Assembly (NCBI GenBank): GCA_017161655.1
Contig: JADFCV010000006.1
Location: 35,650 to 98,505 of the forward strand
Length of the DNA: 62,856 nt
From: Candidatus Sumerlaeota bacterium
GTDB taxonomy: Bacteria > Sumerlaeota > Sumerlaeia > Sumerlaeales > Sumerlaeaceae
Direction of reading: 5' to 3'
Below are positions 26,830 to 36,767 of the stretch, piece after piece. Positions within the stretch are counted from its first letter, which is position 1; every line of letters begins with the position of its first letter. The position numbers and the translations under genes were made by a program. Below the pieces are notes generated by a model. That model made no database searches. It was not told the origin of the DNA and saw only the letters and a program-made list of their open reading frames with translations.

Positions 26830-27573
26830 TCAACTCGCGCGCCGGGCCACAACAAAATAGCCAAGGGGTAGCAAGCGGGCGCTTTTTGCTGAAAAGCTAC
26901 GCCACGCGCGAAGCCGTCGCAAGGTGAGGGCAAGGCTAGCGAGCGCGCCTGCCACGGCACTGCCCACCAGTGGCAACTTGGCAAGGTGTTTCGCTGCCAG
27001 ATCAGCCACGACCTCCGGCGATCCTCCGACCGGTTCCAGCACCTCCACCACATATCCGGCTTGTTCCAAAAGGTACCGCAGCGCAAATTCCGTGTAACGA
27101 TAGTAATCGTGGGGCATTTCGTGCAGCCAGTAGAAAAACGGCGTGTTCATGAGGAGCATTCCCCCAGGCCGGAGCGTGCGCGCGATCTCACGCAAGCACT
27201 CTTTGGGCTCCGGAATATGCTCGAGAACATCCGAGAGCAGGACGGTGTCAAACACCGCATCGCGAAAAGGTAGGGGACGGGTCAAGTCGCAGGCCACGTC
27301 AATGTGCAGATTCTGATGCAACGAGAAAGGCCAATCAGCACATGTCACGTGAGTGGTGAATTGGCGGTACATGCCCCAAAAGGGGACTTTCCCACAGCCC
27401 AGATCAGCGAAGTGTCCGCGAGCATAGCGCGGGAAATAGTGCTCATATTTCTCTGCAACAAGTGCTGCAATCAGGCGCGACCCTGGGGTAAGGGCGCGGC
27501 GGTCTGGATTAGGGCGCCAGCGTCCCCGGCGGTTGATGAATTTTGTTTCCTTCCAAAGTTCGATGTTGCGCAC
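26830..27573 (-). CDS. Class I SAM-dependent methyltransferase (Methyltransf_11 type)
   Basis: The 247-residue protein has the SAM-binding motif FADLGCGKVPFW, an acidic residue after the second strand (TCADWP), and the DTVLLSDVLEHIPEP block followed by LRPGGMLLMNTPF. These are typical of UbiE/Methyltransf_11 enzymes. The substrate cannot be inferred. The C-terminal residues form a hydrophobic/basic helix that may associate with the membrane. It is a single gene, convergent with khpB. Confidence 0.9.
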   Translation of the reverse strand: MRNIELWKETKFINRRGRWRPNPDRRALTPGSRLIAALVAEKYEHYFPRYARGHFADLGCGKVPFWGMYRQFTTHVTCADWPFSLHQNLHIDVACDLTRPLPFRDAVFDTVLLSDVLEHIPEPKECLREIARTLRPGGMLLMNTPFFYWLHEMPHDYYRYTEFALRYLLEQAGYVVEVLEPVGGSPEVVADLAAKHLAKLPLVGSAVAGALASLALTLRRLRAWRSFSAKSARLLPLGYFVVARRAS

Positions 27574-27694
27574 GGGAGCTCTCCGGATTCTTAGAAGGGT
27601 TTCACATTGTCCAGGGCTTTTGCGTCATGCAAAACTTTCTATCTTACTTATCGCACGTGACCGCCGTCTGTCCAACGTCAGAAACAGGGGGGCA

Positions 27695-28237
27695 TCACTG
27701 CGGCAAGAGAAGCACATCAATCCCGTCAGCTTCCGCGGCGGTAGCTAACTCTGTGCGCAATTTTGCGACGGAGACTGAAGCTGGAATGTCCACTTCCATT
27801 GTGACCCGGAAGATTGGGGCACTCGTGAAAGGCGCTTGTTCAAGATGTGTCGCCGCTTCCACGATGCTGGCGCTGTGGGTGCGCAGCACGTGGGCGATGC
27901 GATTGACAATGCCTGGGTGATCTAGCGCCGTGGCCTCCAGGCGATAGCGGAGCACGGGGACAGCGGGCTGAAATAAGACTGCGCTCACCGTTTTTAGCAC
28001 CACGTTCAAACCCGTGTCGCGTTCAAAGGCTTCGCGCGTCGCTGCCAGCTTCTCTGTGAGACCATTTGCGCCACTCACGAGCGCAAGGACGGCAAACTCG
28101 CTTCCGAGGCGGGCCATGCGGCTTTCTTCCACATTGCCCCCCTGTTCGAAAAACCAGCGCGTTAGCTCTTCGACGATCCCTGGCCTGTCGGCGCCAAAGC
28201 AGGTCACCAGCACATGATCTTGGTTCTTATTCGACAT
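27695..28237 (-). CDS. GcvR-like protein with two ACT domains
   Basis: The 180-residue protein starts at ATG 28237 with AGAGAAGAG upstream. Two ACT domains are visible: DHVLVTCFGADRPGIVEEL at the N-terminus and YRLEATALDHPGIVNRIAHV from about residue 95. This is the layout of the glycine cleavage system regulator GcvR and related double-ACT proteins, which bind amino acids and act by protein contact. There are no gcv genes in the window, so its target is unknown. The open frame extends further upstream, but that part overlaps the divergent amidase gene and has no family resemblance. Confidence 0.85.
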   Translation of the reverse strand: MSNKNQDHVLVTCFGADRPGIVEELTRWFFEQGGNVEESRMARLGSEFAVLALVSGANGLTEKLAATREAFERDTGLNVVLKTVSAVLFQPAVPVLRYRLEATALDHPGIVNRIAHVLRTHSASIVEAATHLEQAPFTSAPIFRVTMEVDIPASVSVAKLRTELATAAEADGIDVLLLPQ

Positions 28238-28541
28238 CGTGAGTCTCTTCTCTAATGATGAGGTTGATGGACATGATCCCTGTTCTCTGTCAACGCAGCG
28301 ATCAAACCGCAAACGCCTCGGCCATCGCAACCTTCGAAATGCAAATGGTAAGACCTTGACCGATCGGGACAGGAAAAAGGTGTGGCTCCAGGTGATTTCC
28401 CAGCCTGTCGTTTTCTGCTTGATTTGCCCGTTATTGAGTTTGGGGTGAGTGTAGGAATCATGAGGGCGGGCTTGTGCACTGATGGCCTCTCGTAGCGCAG
28501 CGCCCTCATGCACAAAAACACCTAAAACGAGGGATGAGGGT
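28238..28541. other. 304-base divergent intergenic region
   Basis: It separates the GcvR-like gene from the golvesin-domain amidase gene. It contains a 10-bp inverted repeat close to the amidase start, listed separately. I saw no clear sigma70 promoter and no riboswitch-like pattern. Confidence 0.5.
28459..28510 (+). repeat. 10-bp perfect inverted repeat in the leader of the golvesin-domain amidase
   Basis: CATGAGGGCG at 28459-28468 is exactly mirrored by CGCCCTCATG at 28501-28510, with a 32-base loop. The second arm ends 31 bases before the chosen ATG at 28542. The loop contains an alternative in-frame ATG at 28482. It is not followed by T residues. It could be an operator or an RNA structure. 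Confidence 0.5.
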
Positions 28542-31500
28542 ATGCTCACACATAACCGATTTGTTAGGAACTTCTTATCAAAAGTTGCTCTTGTAGCTGT
28601 TTCGCTGGCACTCGCGAAGTCTTCTGTGCAGGCGGAAACAGTGCGCGTCCTTGCACTGCGTGACGGAGCTCCCGTATGGATCGAGCGCGAAAGCGCAGAG
28701 GTCCCTGCGGGGATTGTGCGGGCCGCGGCACCAGCCGATGATTCGCTCGCACGCAAGCTGGCCACAGCTTTACAGGCGCAAATGAGTCCGCCTCCACAGG
28801 AACTCAAGGCCAAAGGAGTACGAAGTTTCGTGCCCGACGGCGCGCGCGTCGCAGTAGTGGAGGTAAGCGATGGTGTGTGCACCGCCGCGCTCGAGTTCCC
28901 TGCAGACTACCTTACGCAGGGAGTGAGCGACGAAGACCTCGAGCTCTTTGCGGAAGTCCTTGCTGGTCTCGCGTCGCAGTATCCTGACGTTCGCTCGTTA
29001 GTCCTCGTCACACGCGAGTCGGAAAGCAGCCCCTGGCGACCTCTCACGGCGTTTGCCAAGCCCGCGCCTCCACAGCTGGAAAAGCCTGAATCTAAAAGTG
29101 AGACGACACCGACTGGTGGCGTGACGACGAAGGCTGGCCAGAATGCCGCCCAAGGTCAGCCACAACCAACCGGCGCGCTCACGGGAGCATCTATTTTTCT
29201 GAGCCCTGGTCATGGCTGGGCCTACAACTCCACCCTCGGTCGGTGGGCCACTCAACGGTCATACACAAATGGGCTTATTGAAGACTTCTCCAACGCCGAA
29301 GCGTGTCTCCAGTATCTCGTGCGATACCTGTGGAATGCTGGAGCGCGGGTTTACACGGTGCGCGAGCGCGATATGAACACCAACATGGTGATCGTGGATA
29401 ACGCCTCCGCCACCTATACCGGCACATGGACTTCCGAGTCGCTTAGCGGCGCTTACGGCGGAAGCCACCGATATGCCACAACCGTGACAGGTAGCCCGAC
29501 GGCCACCGCCACCTACACACCCACCATCCCCGCCTCAGGCTATTACGCGGTCTACGTGTGGTATCGCGAATCAGGAGCAGGCACAACCACCGCTGATGCG
29601 CGCATAACGATCAAACACACCGGCGGTTCAACCGTGTGGACTCAGGACCAGACCAAGGATGGCTACACGTGGAAATACGTCGGCACCTATTACTTCGAAG
29701 CGGGGTCCAACCCGGCGAAGGGGTCGGTGGTGATTGATAACCTCAGCTCGACAGCCGGCAACCGCGTCATTGCCGACGCCGTGCGCTTTGGCGGCGGCAT
29801 GGGCGATGTGGCTGACGACGTGAGCGGCACCATCAGCGGCAAACCCCGCTGGGAGGAGTCAGGACGCTACTATGCAGCCTTTATGGGAAAAAGCAACTGG
29901 GCCAGTTACAACACGGTGACCGCTATGCCGAGCTATGCCTCCTGGGAGTGCGAGAGCTGGGAAAGCGGACGCAGCGTTTACGTCTCCTGGCACACAAACG
30001 CGCCAAACCCTGGCACCGGGACCGAGAGTTACGCGTACGCCAGTGGCGGGTACGACACGACCTTTGACGGGGTGGCCGGCGGCATCGAACTGCGCAATGC
30101 CATTCATGATGAAATCATCAATGACATCCGCAAAGGCTACGATTCTGGGTGGACGAACCGCGGAAAACACACGAATTGGTACGGAGAACTCAACCCTAGC
30201 TACAATAACAAGATGCCTGCCGCGCTCACCGAAATTGCCTTCCACGACACACCGGCCGATGCTGCAAAGCTCCGCGATCCGGTCTTCCGTCAAATTGTTG
30301 CGCGCGCTGTATATCAGGGGATCGTCAAGTTCTACAGCTCCTATTATCCTGGCACGTTCCCCAATTCCACGTTGCTCCCCGAGCCGCCCACGAATTTGCG
30401 AGTGGTGCGGAGCGGCCCCAACAGCGTGACTCTCAGCTGGAATGCTCCGCCATACAACACGGGCGACGGTCTTCTGGGCGATGCCGCCACCGGCTACAAG
30501 GTCTATCGCTCCACCGATGGTAAGGGTTTCGATAATGGCACACCGGTCACCGGCACCTCTTACACGGTGACCGGGCTCACTCCGGGGCAAGTCTACTATT
30601 TCCGTGTGAGCGCAACCAATGCAGGCGGAGAAAGCTTCCCCACGGAAACGCTGGCCGCGAGTTGCTATGCCAACGGCCCCAATCCCATTCTCATCGTCAA
30701 CGGCTTTGACCGATTGGATGCAGCGATGAGTGTGCAAGAAGCTGATCCCTATTCCACCGGAATCCTTTCGCGTCATTATCTGTGGAAGATGAATTCTTAT
30801 GATTATATCATCGCGCATGCGAAGGCCTTGAAAGCATACGGACGCGACTTCGACTCATGCTCGAACGAAGCGGTGCGGGACGGTCAGATCAATCTCGGCA
30901 ATTATAACACCGTCATCTGGATCCTTGGGCGCGAGTCTTCGGCAGACAAGACCTTCGATTCCGCAGAGCGCACTGCGATCCAAAATTATCTTGCTAACGG
31001 AGGGAAGCTCTTCGTCACAGGGTCGGAGGTCGGCTACGAGCTCGACGGCCAGAGTGTGGCGCCCACGTTCTACAACAATGTGCTGCGCGCGGATTATGTC
31101 CAGGATTCTGCTGGAACCTATGACGTCGTCGGTGCGCCCGGCTCAATCTTCGCAGGGCTAAGCTTCTCCTTCGACAATGGTAGCCTCGTCTACGATGTCC
31201 CCTCGCCTGACGTCATCGTGCCAGTGAACGGCGCGCAGGCAGCGCTGAACTACACCGGCATCGGCACCACGTTGCTCGATTCCCTCGACAGTGTGGCCGG
31301 CTGGTGGGATCCTAATTCCAGTGGGTCCACCGATTCGGGCGTAGATCCTGCTTCCGCTTTCACACTGGTCTCCTCACCTGTTCATCAAGGCACGGGCTCG
31401 GGCGACCTCTACTACGTTTGGGGAACGGGACAGTTCATCCGCGAATACAACTCGAATCAGCCAGTTCTGCCCGCCAACGCCACGCTCTCCATGTGGGTGT

Positions 31501-31961
31501 ATGGTGACGGGTCGGGCAACCAGGTGCGCTTCTGCATTCGCGACAGTGAGCCAAGCCCAGGCCCCGATCTCTTTGTGAGCAACTATTTCACGATCGATTT
31601 CGTGGGATGGCAAAAACTCTCGTGGCAGATCGGCGTGGATCCCACCACGAAGTGGGCGGGGGGCGGCGATGGGCTTGTCACGGGGCCCAACGTAAAGTTC
31701 GACAGTATCCACATCAAGAAAGGCGCCACATCGCCGGCGAGTGGGCATCTCTATTTCGACGAGATCACCTACAGCACCGGTGGCAATGCGGTGGCCGGCA
31801 TCACGTACGACGGTGGCTTTGGCGGACCAAAAGTGGTTTACTTCGCCTTCCCATTCGAGACAATCACATCAGAAAGCGCCCGCAACGCCGTCATGTCCAG
31901 CGTGTTGAACTTCTTCGTGACACCGCTCCCCGTGACTCTGAGCGAGTTCATCACGGAATAA
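28542..31961 (+). CDS. Large secreted amidase with golvesin-type domain inserted in the Amidase_3 fold
   Basis: From ATG 28542 the protein has 1139 residues and a signal peptide (cut near SSVQA|E). Residues about 32-165 look like a GerMN domain. The amidase domain begins at about 218 (SPGHGWAYN, then FSNAEACL). It is interrupted by a golvesin/xanthan-lyase-type domain (about 285-425: SGYYAVYVWYRESG, VIADAVRFGGG) and resumes with SWHTNAPNPG near 482 and ALTEIAFHD near 561. All four expected active-site positions are therefore kept. An FN3 domain (616-705) is followed by a glutamine-amidotransferase-like Rossmann region (about 717-887) and a jelly-roll binding domain (about 910-1085). The C-terminal PLPVTLSEF motif resembles the end of secreted proteins that carry sorting tails. 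It probably processes peptidoglycan or a related wall polymer outside the inner membrane. Confidence 0.88.
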   Translation: MLTHNRFVRNFLSKVALVAVSLALAKSSVQAETVRVLALRDGAPVWIERESAEVPAGIVRAAAPADDSLARKLATALQAQMSPPPQELKAKGVRSFVPDGARVAVVEVSDGVCTAALEFPADYLTQGVSDEDLELFAEVLAGLASQYPDVRSLVLVTRESESSPWRPLTAFAKPAPPQLEKPESKSETTPTGGVTTKAGQNAAQGQPQPTGALTGASIFLSPGHGWAYNSTLGRWATQRSYTNGLIEDFSNAEACLQYLVRYLWNAGARVYTVRERDMNTNMVIVDNASATYTGTWTSESLSGAYGGSHRYATTVTGSPTATATYTPTIPASGYYAVYVWYRESGAGTTTADARITIKHTGGSTVWTQDQTKDGYTWKYVGTYYFEAGSNPAKGSVVIDNLSSTAGNRVIADAVRFGGGMGDVADDVSGTISGKPRWEESGRYYAAFMGKSNWASYNTVTAMPSYASWECESWESGRSVYVSWHTNAPNPGTGTESYAYASGGYDTTFDGVAGGIELRNAIHDEIINDIRKGYDSGWTNRGKHTNWYGELNPSYNNKMPAALTEIAFHDTPADAAKLRDPVFRQIVARAVYQGIVKFYSSYYPGTFPNSTLLPEPPTNLRVVRSGPNSVTLSWNAPPYNTGDGLLGDAATGYKVYRSTDGKGFDNGTPVTGTSYTVTGLTPGQVYYFRVSATNAGGESFPTETLAASCYANGPNPILIVNGFDRLDAAMSVQEADPYSTGILSRHYLWKMNSYDYIIAHAKALKAYGRDFDSCSNEAVRDGQINLGNYNTVIWILGRESSADKTFDSAERTAIQNYLANGGKLFVTGSEVGYELDGQSVAPTFYNNVLRADYVQDSAGTYDVVGAPGSIFAGLSFSFDNGSLVYDVPSPDVIVPVNGAQAALNYTGIGTTLLDSLDSVAGWWDPNSSGSTDSGVDPASAFTLVSSPVHQGTGSGDLYYVWGTGQFIREYNSNQPVLPANATLSMWVYGDGSGNQVRFCIRDSEPSPGPDLFVSNYFTIDFVGWQKLSWQIGVDPTTKWAGGGDGLVTGPNVKFDSIHIKKGATSPASGHLYFDEITYSTGGNAVAGITYDGGFGGPKVVYFAFPFETITSESARNAVMSSVLNFFVTPLPVTLSEFITE

Positions 31962-31989
31962 GGCGACTTTCTGAAGTCCGAAAGTGAGC

Positions 31990-32034
31990 GTGGGCGAGGG
32001 AGACTGAGGTGGCTCCTTCGCCCACTGACTTTTT
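31990..32034 (+). terminator. Rho-independent terminator after the golvesin-domain amidase gene
   Basis: A 13-bp stem (31990-32002 with 32013-32025, one G-T pair, 10-base loop) is followed by TGAC and TTTTT at 32030-32034. It begins 29 bases after the stop codon and separates this gene from the convergent purF. Confidence 0.87.
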
Positions 32035-32073
32035 GCAGGGAGATCGTGTCGAGCACAGGGGCATGCGGAGAGG

Positions 32074-33603
32074 TTACATTTCTAAAATGTTTTTTACGAA
32101 CTCTCCCTGCGGAGCTTGCCCGTCTGGATACTCACCGGTGAAACAAGCCGTGCAATACTGCTGGGTGCGTGGCACGACGCGAAGAAGTCCTTCAAGGCTA
32201 AGAAAGCCCAGCGAGTCGCAGCCAATGAACTGACGAATGTTCTCGATTTCGCCTGCAGTGGCGGCGATGAGGCGCTCGCGCCTGGGTGTGTCGATGCCAA
32301 AGTAGCAAGGGTTGCGCCACGGTGGGGCGCTGATGCGCATGTGGATTTCGCGTGCCCCTGCGGATCGTATCATGTTAACAATTTTTTTGCTCGTTGTGCC
32401 ACGCACAATGGAGTCATCCACCACGACCACGCGTTTCCCCTCGAGCACGCTGCGCACGGCGTTGTATTTGATGCGAGCCCCGAAATCGCGAATGGCCTGG
32501 TCGGGTTCGATGAACGTCCGCCCGACGTAGTGCGAGCGAATAAGCCCCATGGCATAAGGAATGCCTGAGCGCTGCGCGTAGCCAATGGCCGCCGGAACCG
32601 AGCTGTCGGGGACAGCAATCACCACGTCGGCGTCGGCTGGATGCTCCTCTGCAAGCTGCGCGCCCATGCGCTCGCGATATTCGTAGATGGCGCGGCCTTG
32701 CGCCAAAGAGTCGGGCCGTGAAAAATAAATGTATTCAAAAACGCAAAACGCCGGTTCGGTGGGAGGAAAAGGACGTGACGCCCGAAGTTCCCCATCTTTG
32801 TAAACGAGCATTTCTCCCGGTGTCAGCTCTCGCAGATACTCGGCATTCATGATATCGAACGCGCAGGATTCGCTGGCGATCACGTAAGCATCGCCGAGCT
32901 TGCCGAAACACAAGGGGCGAAACCCACGCGGATCTTTGACGGCCACCAGGCGATCGCTGTGAAGAATAAGCATGGAGTAAGCCCCACGGAGCCGCATCAG
33001 CCCCATGAAGAGTGCTTCTTGAAAATCAGATGCACCAGCCTGGGCCACGAGATGAATGAGCACTTCCGTATCGGTGGAGCTTTGGAAGATGGCCCCGCGT
33101 TGCTCCAGTTCTTCGCGGATTGTGGCAGCATTTGTGATGTTGCCATTGTGGGCGACAGCCATGCTTCCGCCGCGGTAGTTTGCGACGAGTGGTTGAGCGT
33201 TAGTTTCGAGACTTGATCCCGTCGTTGAATAGCGCACATGGCCGATAGCGATGGAGCCCGGAAGCTGATGCAACGTCCCGGCGTCGAACACATCGGCCAC
33301 GAGTCCCGCGGCCTTGTGCACGTGAATGCGTCCGTCGTGCAAGGTTGCGATGCCGGCGCTTTCCTGGCCACGGTGCTGCAGCGCATAGAGTCCGAGGTAA
33401 GTCAGCTTTGCCGCCTCAGAATGACCACAGACGGCCACGATCCCGCACTCTTCGCGCGGCCGATCGCAAGGATCAGCAGAGCCTTGAATTTCTGACGTCG
33501 TGAAGCTTCGCGGAGTCTGAAAAAACTCCTGGTCGAACAGTTTGCTTTTCACGACAGAACAGACTGCAGGGCCCAAAACTGTCTGCGCAAGTGCGAAAAA
33601 CAT
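32074..33603 (-). CDS. purF: Amidophosphoribosyltransferase
   Basis: PurF makes 5-phosphoribosylamine from PRPP and glutamine, the first step of purine synthesis. The catalytic Cys lies in EECGIVAV, followed by [16 protein letters not shown]-like and AHNGNITN blocks. The PRTase domain has [15 protein letters not shown]. Cysteines in [15 protein letters not shown] and QYCTACFTG match the iron-sulfur ligands of the Bacillus-type enzyme. The ATG at 33603 puts 52 residues before the catalytic Cys, long for a propeptide; a GTG at 33552 would shorten it to 35. The gene is divergent from trpB, with only 41 bases between the outer starts. Confidence 0.95.
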   Translation of the reverse strand: MFFALAQTVLGPAVCSVVKSKLFDQEFFQTPRSFTTSEIQGSADPCDRPREECGIVAVCGHSEAAKLTYLGLYALQHRGQESAGIATLHDGRIHVHKAAGLVADVFDAGTLHQLPGSIAIGHVRYSTTGSSLETNAQPLVANYRGGSMAVAHNGNITNAATIREELEQRGAIFQSSTDTEVLIHLVAQAGASDFQEALFMGLMRLRGAYSMLILHSDRLVAVKDPRGFRPLCFGKLGDAYVIASESCAFDIMNAEYLRELTPGEMLVYKDGELRASRPFPPTEPAFCVFEYIYFSRPDSLAQGRAIYEYRERMGAQLAEEHPADADVVIAVPDSSVPAAIGYAQRSGIPYAMGLIRSHYVGRTFIEPDQAIRDFGARIKYNAVRSVLEGKRVVVVDDSIVRGTTSKKIVNMIRSAGAREIHMRISAPPWRNPCYFGIDTPRRERLIAATAGEIENIRQFIGCDSLGFLSLEGLLRVVPRTQQYCTACFTGEYPDGQAPQGEFVKNILEM

Positions 33604-33644
33604 TCTTGCATGCGCGTTGTGTGAGCGCCAAGCGCTTTACTACT

Positions 33645-34979
33645 ATGAAAGAAGAACAAGTTTATCTCGGACGCGACGAAATTCCACGTCGGTGGTACAA
33701 CGTTCATGCCGACATGCCGAAGAAGCTTGATCCGCCACTGCATCCTGCTACGAAGCAGCCTGCTAAAGCGGAGGACTTTGCAGCGATTTTCCCTGAGCCG
33801 CTCATCGAGCAAGAAATGTCGCTCGAGCGCTGGATCGAGATTCCGCAGGAAGTGCTGGACGTGTTGGCGTTGTGGCGGCCGACGCCGCTGATTCGCGCTC
33901 GCCATCTCGAGGCGGCGCTCGGAACACCTGCGCAAATCTGGTTCAAATATGAAGGAGTGAGTCCGGCGGGCAGTCACAAACCCAACACCGCCGTTGCCCA
34001 AGCCTACTTTAATAAGATTGCGGGCACGAAACGCCTCGCCACCGAGACGGGCGCCGGGCAGTGGGGCTCAGCGCTCAGCTTTGCCTGCTGTAAGTACGGG
34101 CTTGAGTGCAAAGTGTACATGGTGAAGGTGAGCTACCATCAGAAGCCGTATCGGCGTTCGCTCATGCACCTCTGGGGGGCGGATGTGGTAGCTAGCCCCA
34201 GCGAGGACACACAAGTCGGACGTGCAATTCTGGAAAAGGATCCCGATTCTCCCGGCAGTCTTGGCATTGCCATCAGCGAGGCCATTGAGGACACAGTCAC
34301 ACATCCGGGGACCAAGTACAGTCTCGGCAGCGTCCTCAACCACGTTTGCCTGCATCAAACCGTGATCGGCCTGGAGGTGCAGGAACAGTTCCGGCGCGCA
34401 GGCGTGAAGCCCGACATTCTCATTGGCTGTTGTGGCGGAGGCAGCAATTTTGCTGGATTTGCCTTCCCCTTTGCTGGTGAGAAACTGCGGGGTGAAGCCG
34501 ACTATCAGCTTATAGGAGTGGAGCCAGCGGCATGTCCCACGATGACACGCGGCGAGTTCCGCTACGATCACGGCGACACTGCCGGCATGACACCGCTCAT
34601 GCCGATGTATACGCTGGGGCACAATTTCATGCCGCCCGGCATTCATGCCGGAGGGTTGCGCTATCACGGCATGGCTCCTCTTGTCAGCGAGCTTGTGCGC
34701 GAGGGCGTGATTCAGGCTCGTTCGGCGAAGCAGCTCGAAACGTTTGAAGCGGCAGTGCTCTTTGCTCGGACGGAGGGTATTGTCCCGGCTCCTGAGAGTG
34801 CTCATGCCATCCGCGCAGCAGTCGATGAGGCCATCAAAGCGCGTGAGGAGAAGACCACCAGGGTCATCGCTTTCTGTCTCAGTGGTCACGGGTTCCTCGA
34901 TTTGGCTTCGTACGATGCGTATTTTGCCGGCAAGCTGCAAGATTACGAGTACGAGCCACAGGCAAACGCTGGGCAATAA
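33645..34979 (+). CDS. trpB: Tryptophan synthase beta chain, TrpB2 type
   Basis: The 444-residue protein from ATG 33645 carries the PLP lysine in [10 protein letters not shown], then [14 protein letters not shown] and [11 protein letters not shown] for cofactor phosphate binding. The N-terminal extension, [14 protein letters not shown] and the ATGC-type residues identify the TrpB2 (TIGR01415) branch, common in archaea and thermophiles. It joins indole or a related substrate to serine in the cytoplasm. No trpA or other trp gene is nearby; TrpB2 proteins often act without TrpA. No good ribosome-binding site is visible before 33645. Confidence 0.92.
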   Translation: MKEEQVYLGRDEIPRRWYNVHADMPKKLDPPLHPATKQPAKAEDFAAIFPEPLIEQEMSLERWIEIPQEVLDVLALWRPTPLIRARHLEAALGTPAQIWFKYEGVSPAGSHKPNTAVAQAYFNKIAGTKRLATETGAGQWGSALSFACCKYGLECKVYMVKVSYHQKPYRRSLMHLWGADVVASPSEDTQVGRAILEKDPDSPGSLGIAISEAIEDTVTHPGTKYSLGSVLNHVCLHQTVIGLEVQEQFRRAGVKPDILIGCCGGGSNFAGFAFPFAGEKLRGEADYQLIGVEPAACPTMTRGEFRYDHGDTAGMTPLMPMYTLGHNFMPPGIHAGGLRYHGMAPLVSELVREGVIQARSAKQLETFEAAVLFARTEGIVPAPESAHAIRAAVDEAIKAREEKTTRVIAFCLSGHGFLDLASYDAYFAGKLQDYEYEPQANAGQ

Positions 34980-35397
34980 GGCGCTACGGTGAAAGAGTGA
35001 TGCCGCACGCGCGTCGCAACCGGCGTGCGTGCGGCGTGATGTTTTGTCATGATTCGTCGGAGCCAGCAACGCGCACTGGCTGGTGCTCTTTCGGTGAGTA
35101 CGGCGCTTGGAGGAGCAAGCTGCCCTCACTGCCAGGGGACGGGTCGTGGCCCGCGTCGTCTTCCCAGCACGATTCACCTTGTTCCTGGCGCTCTTTCGTC
35201 GTGCCTCGTATTTCATCGCCGATTCGCGTTGCAAAATCGGAATCCGATGAAATTTGAAAGAGGGGGATCTTAGTCGATTCTGCTTGTCCGAGCCCCTTTT
35301 GCGGTGGATAAAGGGCGCTAACTTTTTCTCGGAAGTTGTAGCTAATACGTCACCGCGCTACCAGCGGGTGGCTTTCATAGACAGGAAAGGAATAGCC
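34980..35397. other. 418-base intergenic region between trpB and yajC
   Basis: The left end holds a long hairpin, listed as the trpB terminator. A weaker bulged stem (35292-35299 with 35310-35316) lies near 35300, with a T run at 35322-35326, in the leader of yajC. No open frame here resembles a protein, and I found no tRNA. Confidence 0.5.
35000..35045 (+). terminator. Likely terminator of trpB
   Basis: A nearly unbroken stem pairs 35000-35016 with 35021-35037 (three G-T pairs, loop CAAC). It is followed by GATG and only four T. The stem is very strong but the T run is short, so rho-independent termination is likely rather than certain. Confidence 0.6.
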
Positions 35398-35778
35398 GTG
35401 AACTCATTGATCACTATCGTTGGCCAGACGCCCACAGCGGCACAAGGCGGGGGATCGCCGCAGGATTCTCTCATTTCCATGCTCACGATGTTTGCCATCA
35501 TCGGGTTGATTTTCTGGCTTATTATCCTGCGGCCCCAAAAGCGTGAACAGCAGCGAGTGGAGCAGATGCGCAACGCCATCAAGAAGGGCGACCGAGTCAT
35601 CACGATTGGCGGGATTCATGGCGTCGTCACGGCGGTAGACCAGTCGAATAATATCGTCACGGTTCAGGTTGATAAAAACACTAAGATAGACTTTTCGAAG
35701 CAAGCTATCGCGACAGTTTTCCCGAAAGAAGAGGCGCGCGCAGCAAGCGAAGAGAAGAAATCTAACGAACAGCAGTAA
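35398..35778 (+). CDS. yajC: Sec translocase accessory protein YajC
   Basis: The GTG at 35398 is 7 bases after AGGAAAGG and gives a 126-residue protein. It has one membrane span (MLTMFAIIGLIFWLIILRPQ) followed by the family signature RPQKREQQRVEQMRNAIKKG and GDRVITIGGIHGVV. YajC associates with SecDF at the inner membrane. SecDF is encoded two genes downstream in the same direction. The end of yajC is 12 bases from the HD-domain gene. Confidence 0.95.
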   Translation: MNSLITIVGQTPTAAQGGGSPQDSLISMLTMFAIIGLIFWLIILRPQKREQQRVEQMRNAIKKGDRVITIGGIHGVVTAVDQSNNIVTVQVDKNTKIDFSKQAIATVFPKEEARAASEEKKSNEQQ

Positions 35779-35790
35779 GGAAAGCGCCTT

Positions 35791-36519
35791 ATGGTTACAA
35801 CAAACACACTACAGACAACAGCGGAGGTTGTGCCCTCCCAGCAGGAGCTCGATCCCAATCGGGTGACTGTGGACATGGTGCGCAACGATCCTGAGGTTCG
35901 CACGCTCATTGATTGTGCGGACCGGTATCTTGCAGCAATCGGCTATACCGACCATGGTTTTGGCCATGTGTCGCGCGTGGCCATTCGCGCTCAGAAAATC
36001 TTGCGCGAGCTGGGCATCAGCGAGCGCGAGGTGGAGCTAGCCGGCATCGCAGGCTTTCTTCACGATATTGGCAACATGATTCACCGCCAGGGCCATGCGC
36101 ATCACAGTGCGCTGCTGAGCGTCCCTATCCTCAAGCGCATGGGAATGCCGCTCGAGGAGATCGCCATTGTCGTGGGTGCCATTGCCAATCACCACGAAGA
36201 TTGCGGCGAGCCGGTTTCGAACGTGAGTGCCGCCTTGATCCTTGCGGACAAATCGGACGTGTTGCGCTCGCGCGTACGCAACCCGAAAATGATCAGCTTC
36301 GATATCCACGACCGCGTCAACTACGCAGCGGAGAGAAGCGAGATCATTGTGGAGAAGGAGCGGCACCTCATTACCCTCAAGCTCAAGATTGACACATCGC
36401 TTTGCCAGGTCATTGATTACTTCGAGATTTTCATGACCCGCATGACGATGAGCCGGCGTGGTGCAAATTACTTGAATTGCGATTTCCGGCTTATCATCAA
36501 CGATGTCCAGTTAGCTTGA
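35791..36519 (+). CDS. HD-domain metal-dependent phosphohydrolase
   Basis: The 242-residue protein has the HD metal site: TDHGFGHVSRV, then FLHDIGNMIHRQGHAHH and ANHHEDCGE, and a later Asp in ALILADKSDVLRSRV. This is a stand-alone HD domain as found in nucleotide and cyclic-nucleotide phosphohydrolases. It lies 12 bases after yajC with AAGG at proper spacing and precedes secDF, so it is probably in the sec transcript. Its substrate is unknown. The C-terminal part (about 165-242) is beta-rich and not recognised. Confidence 0.88.
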   Translation: MVTTNTLQTTAEVVPSQQELDPNRVTVDMVRNDPEVRTLIDCADRYLAAIGYTDHGFGHVSRVAIRAQKILRELGISEREVELAGIAGFLHDIGNMIHRQGHAHHSALLSVPILKRMGMPLEEIAIVVGAIANHHEDCGEPVSNVSAALILADKSDVLRSRVRNPKMISFDIHDRVNYAAERSEIIVEKERHLITLKLKIDTSLCQVIDYFEIFMTRMTMSRRGANYLNCDFRLIINDVQLA

Positions 36520-36767
36520 CGCAGCCGCAAGTGGTTGGGGCTTGACACGCCCCGCCACTCGGGCAAGGGCATGCGTGTGTTACGTGGCATGGCTCAAATC
36601 CCGCGTTGAGGTGGTGCTAAGAGGGTGTGGGCAAGGTCTTCCTTGTCACGCAGCGGGGAGATGCTGCGCTCGCGGAAAAGTTTTGGCTCGACGACGAGCC
36701 TGATTTCGGCCGAAAAGCGCGCTCGTGCCTTTCAGCACGGGTTCGCTAAAATGAGAGATGGAGCGCA

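Noticed and set aside
28238..28882. N-terminal extension of the GcvR-like protein
   Set aside because: It would overlap the divergent amidase gene and its sequence is low-complexity; a good ribosome-binding site supports ATG 28237.
29859..30818. 319-codon open frame on the minus strand
   Set aside because: It is antisense to the golvesin-domain amidase and shows no motifs.
34068..35234. 388-codon open frame on the minus strand
   Set aside because: It is mostly opposite trpB and resembles no protein family.
36530..36559. Bulged hairpin after the HD gene considered as a terminator
   Set aside because: The stem is good but no T run follows; the region more likely lies inside a longer sec transcript.
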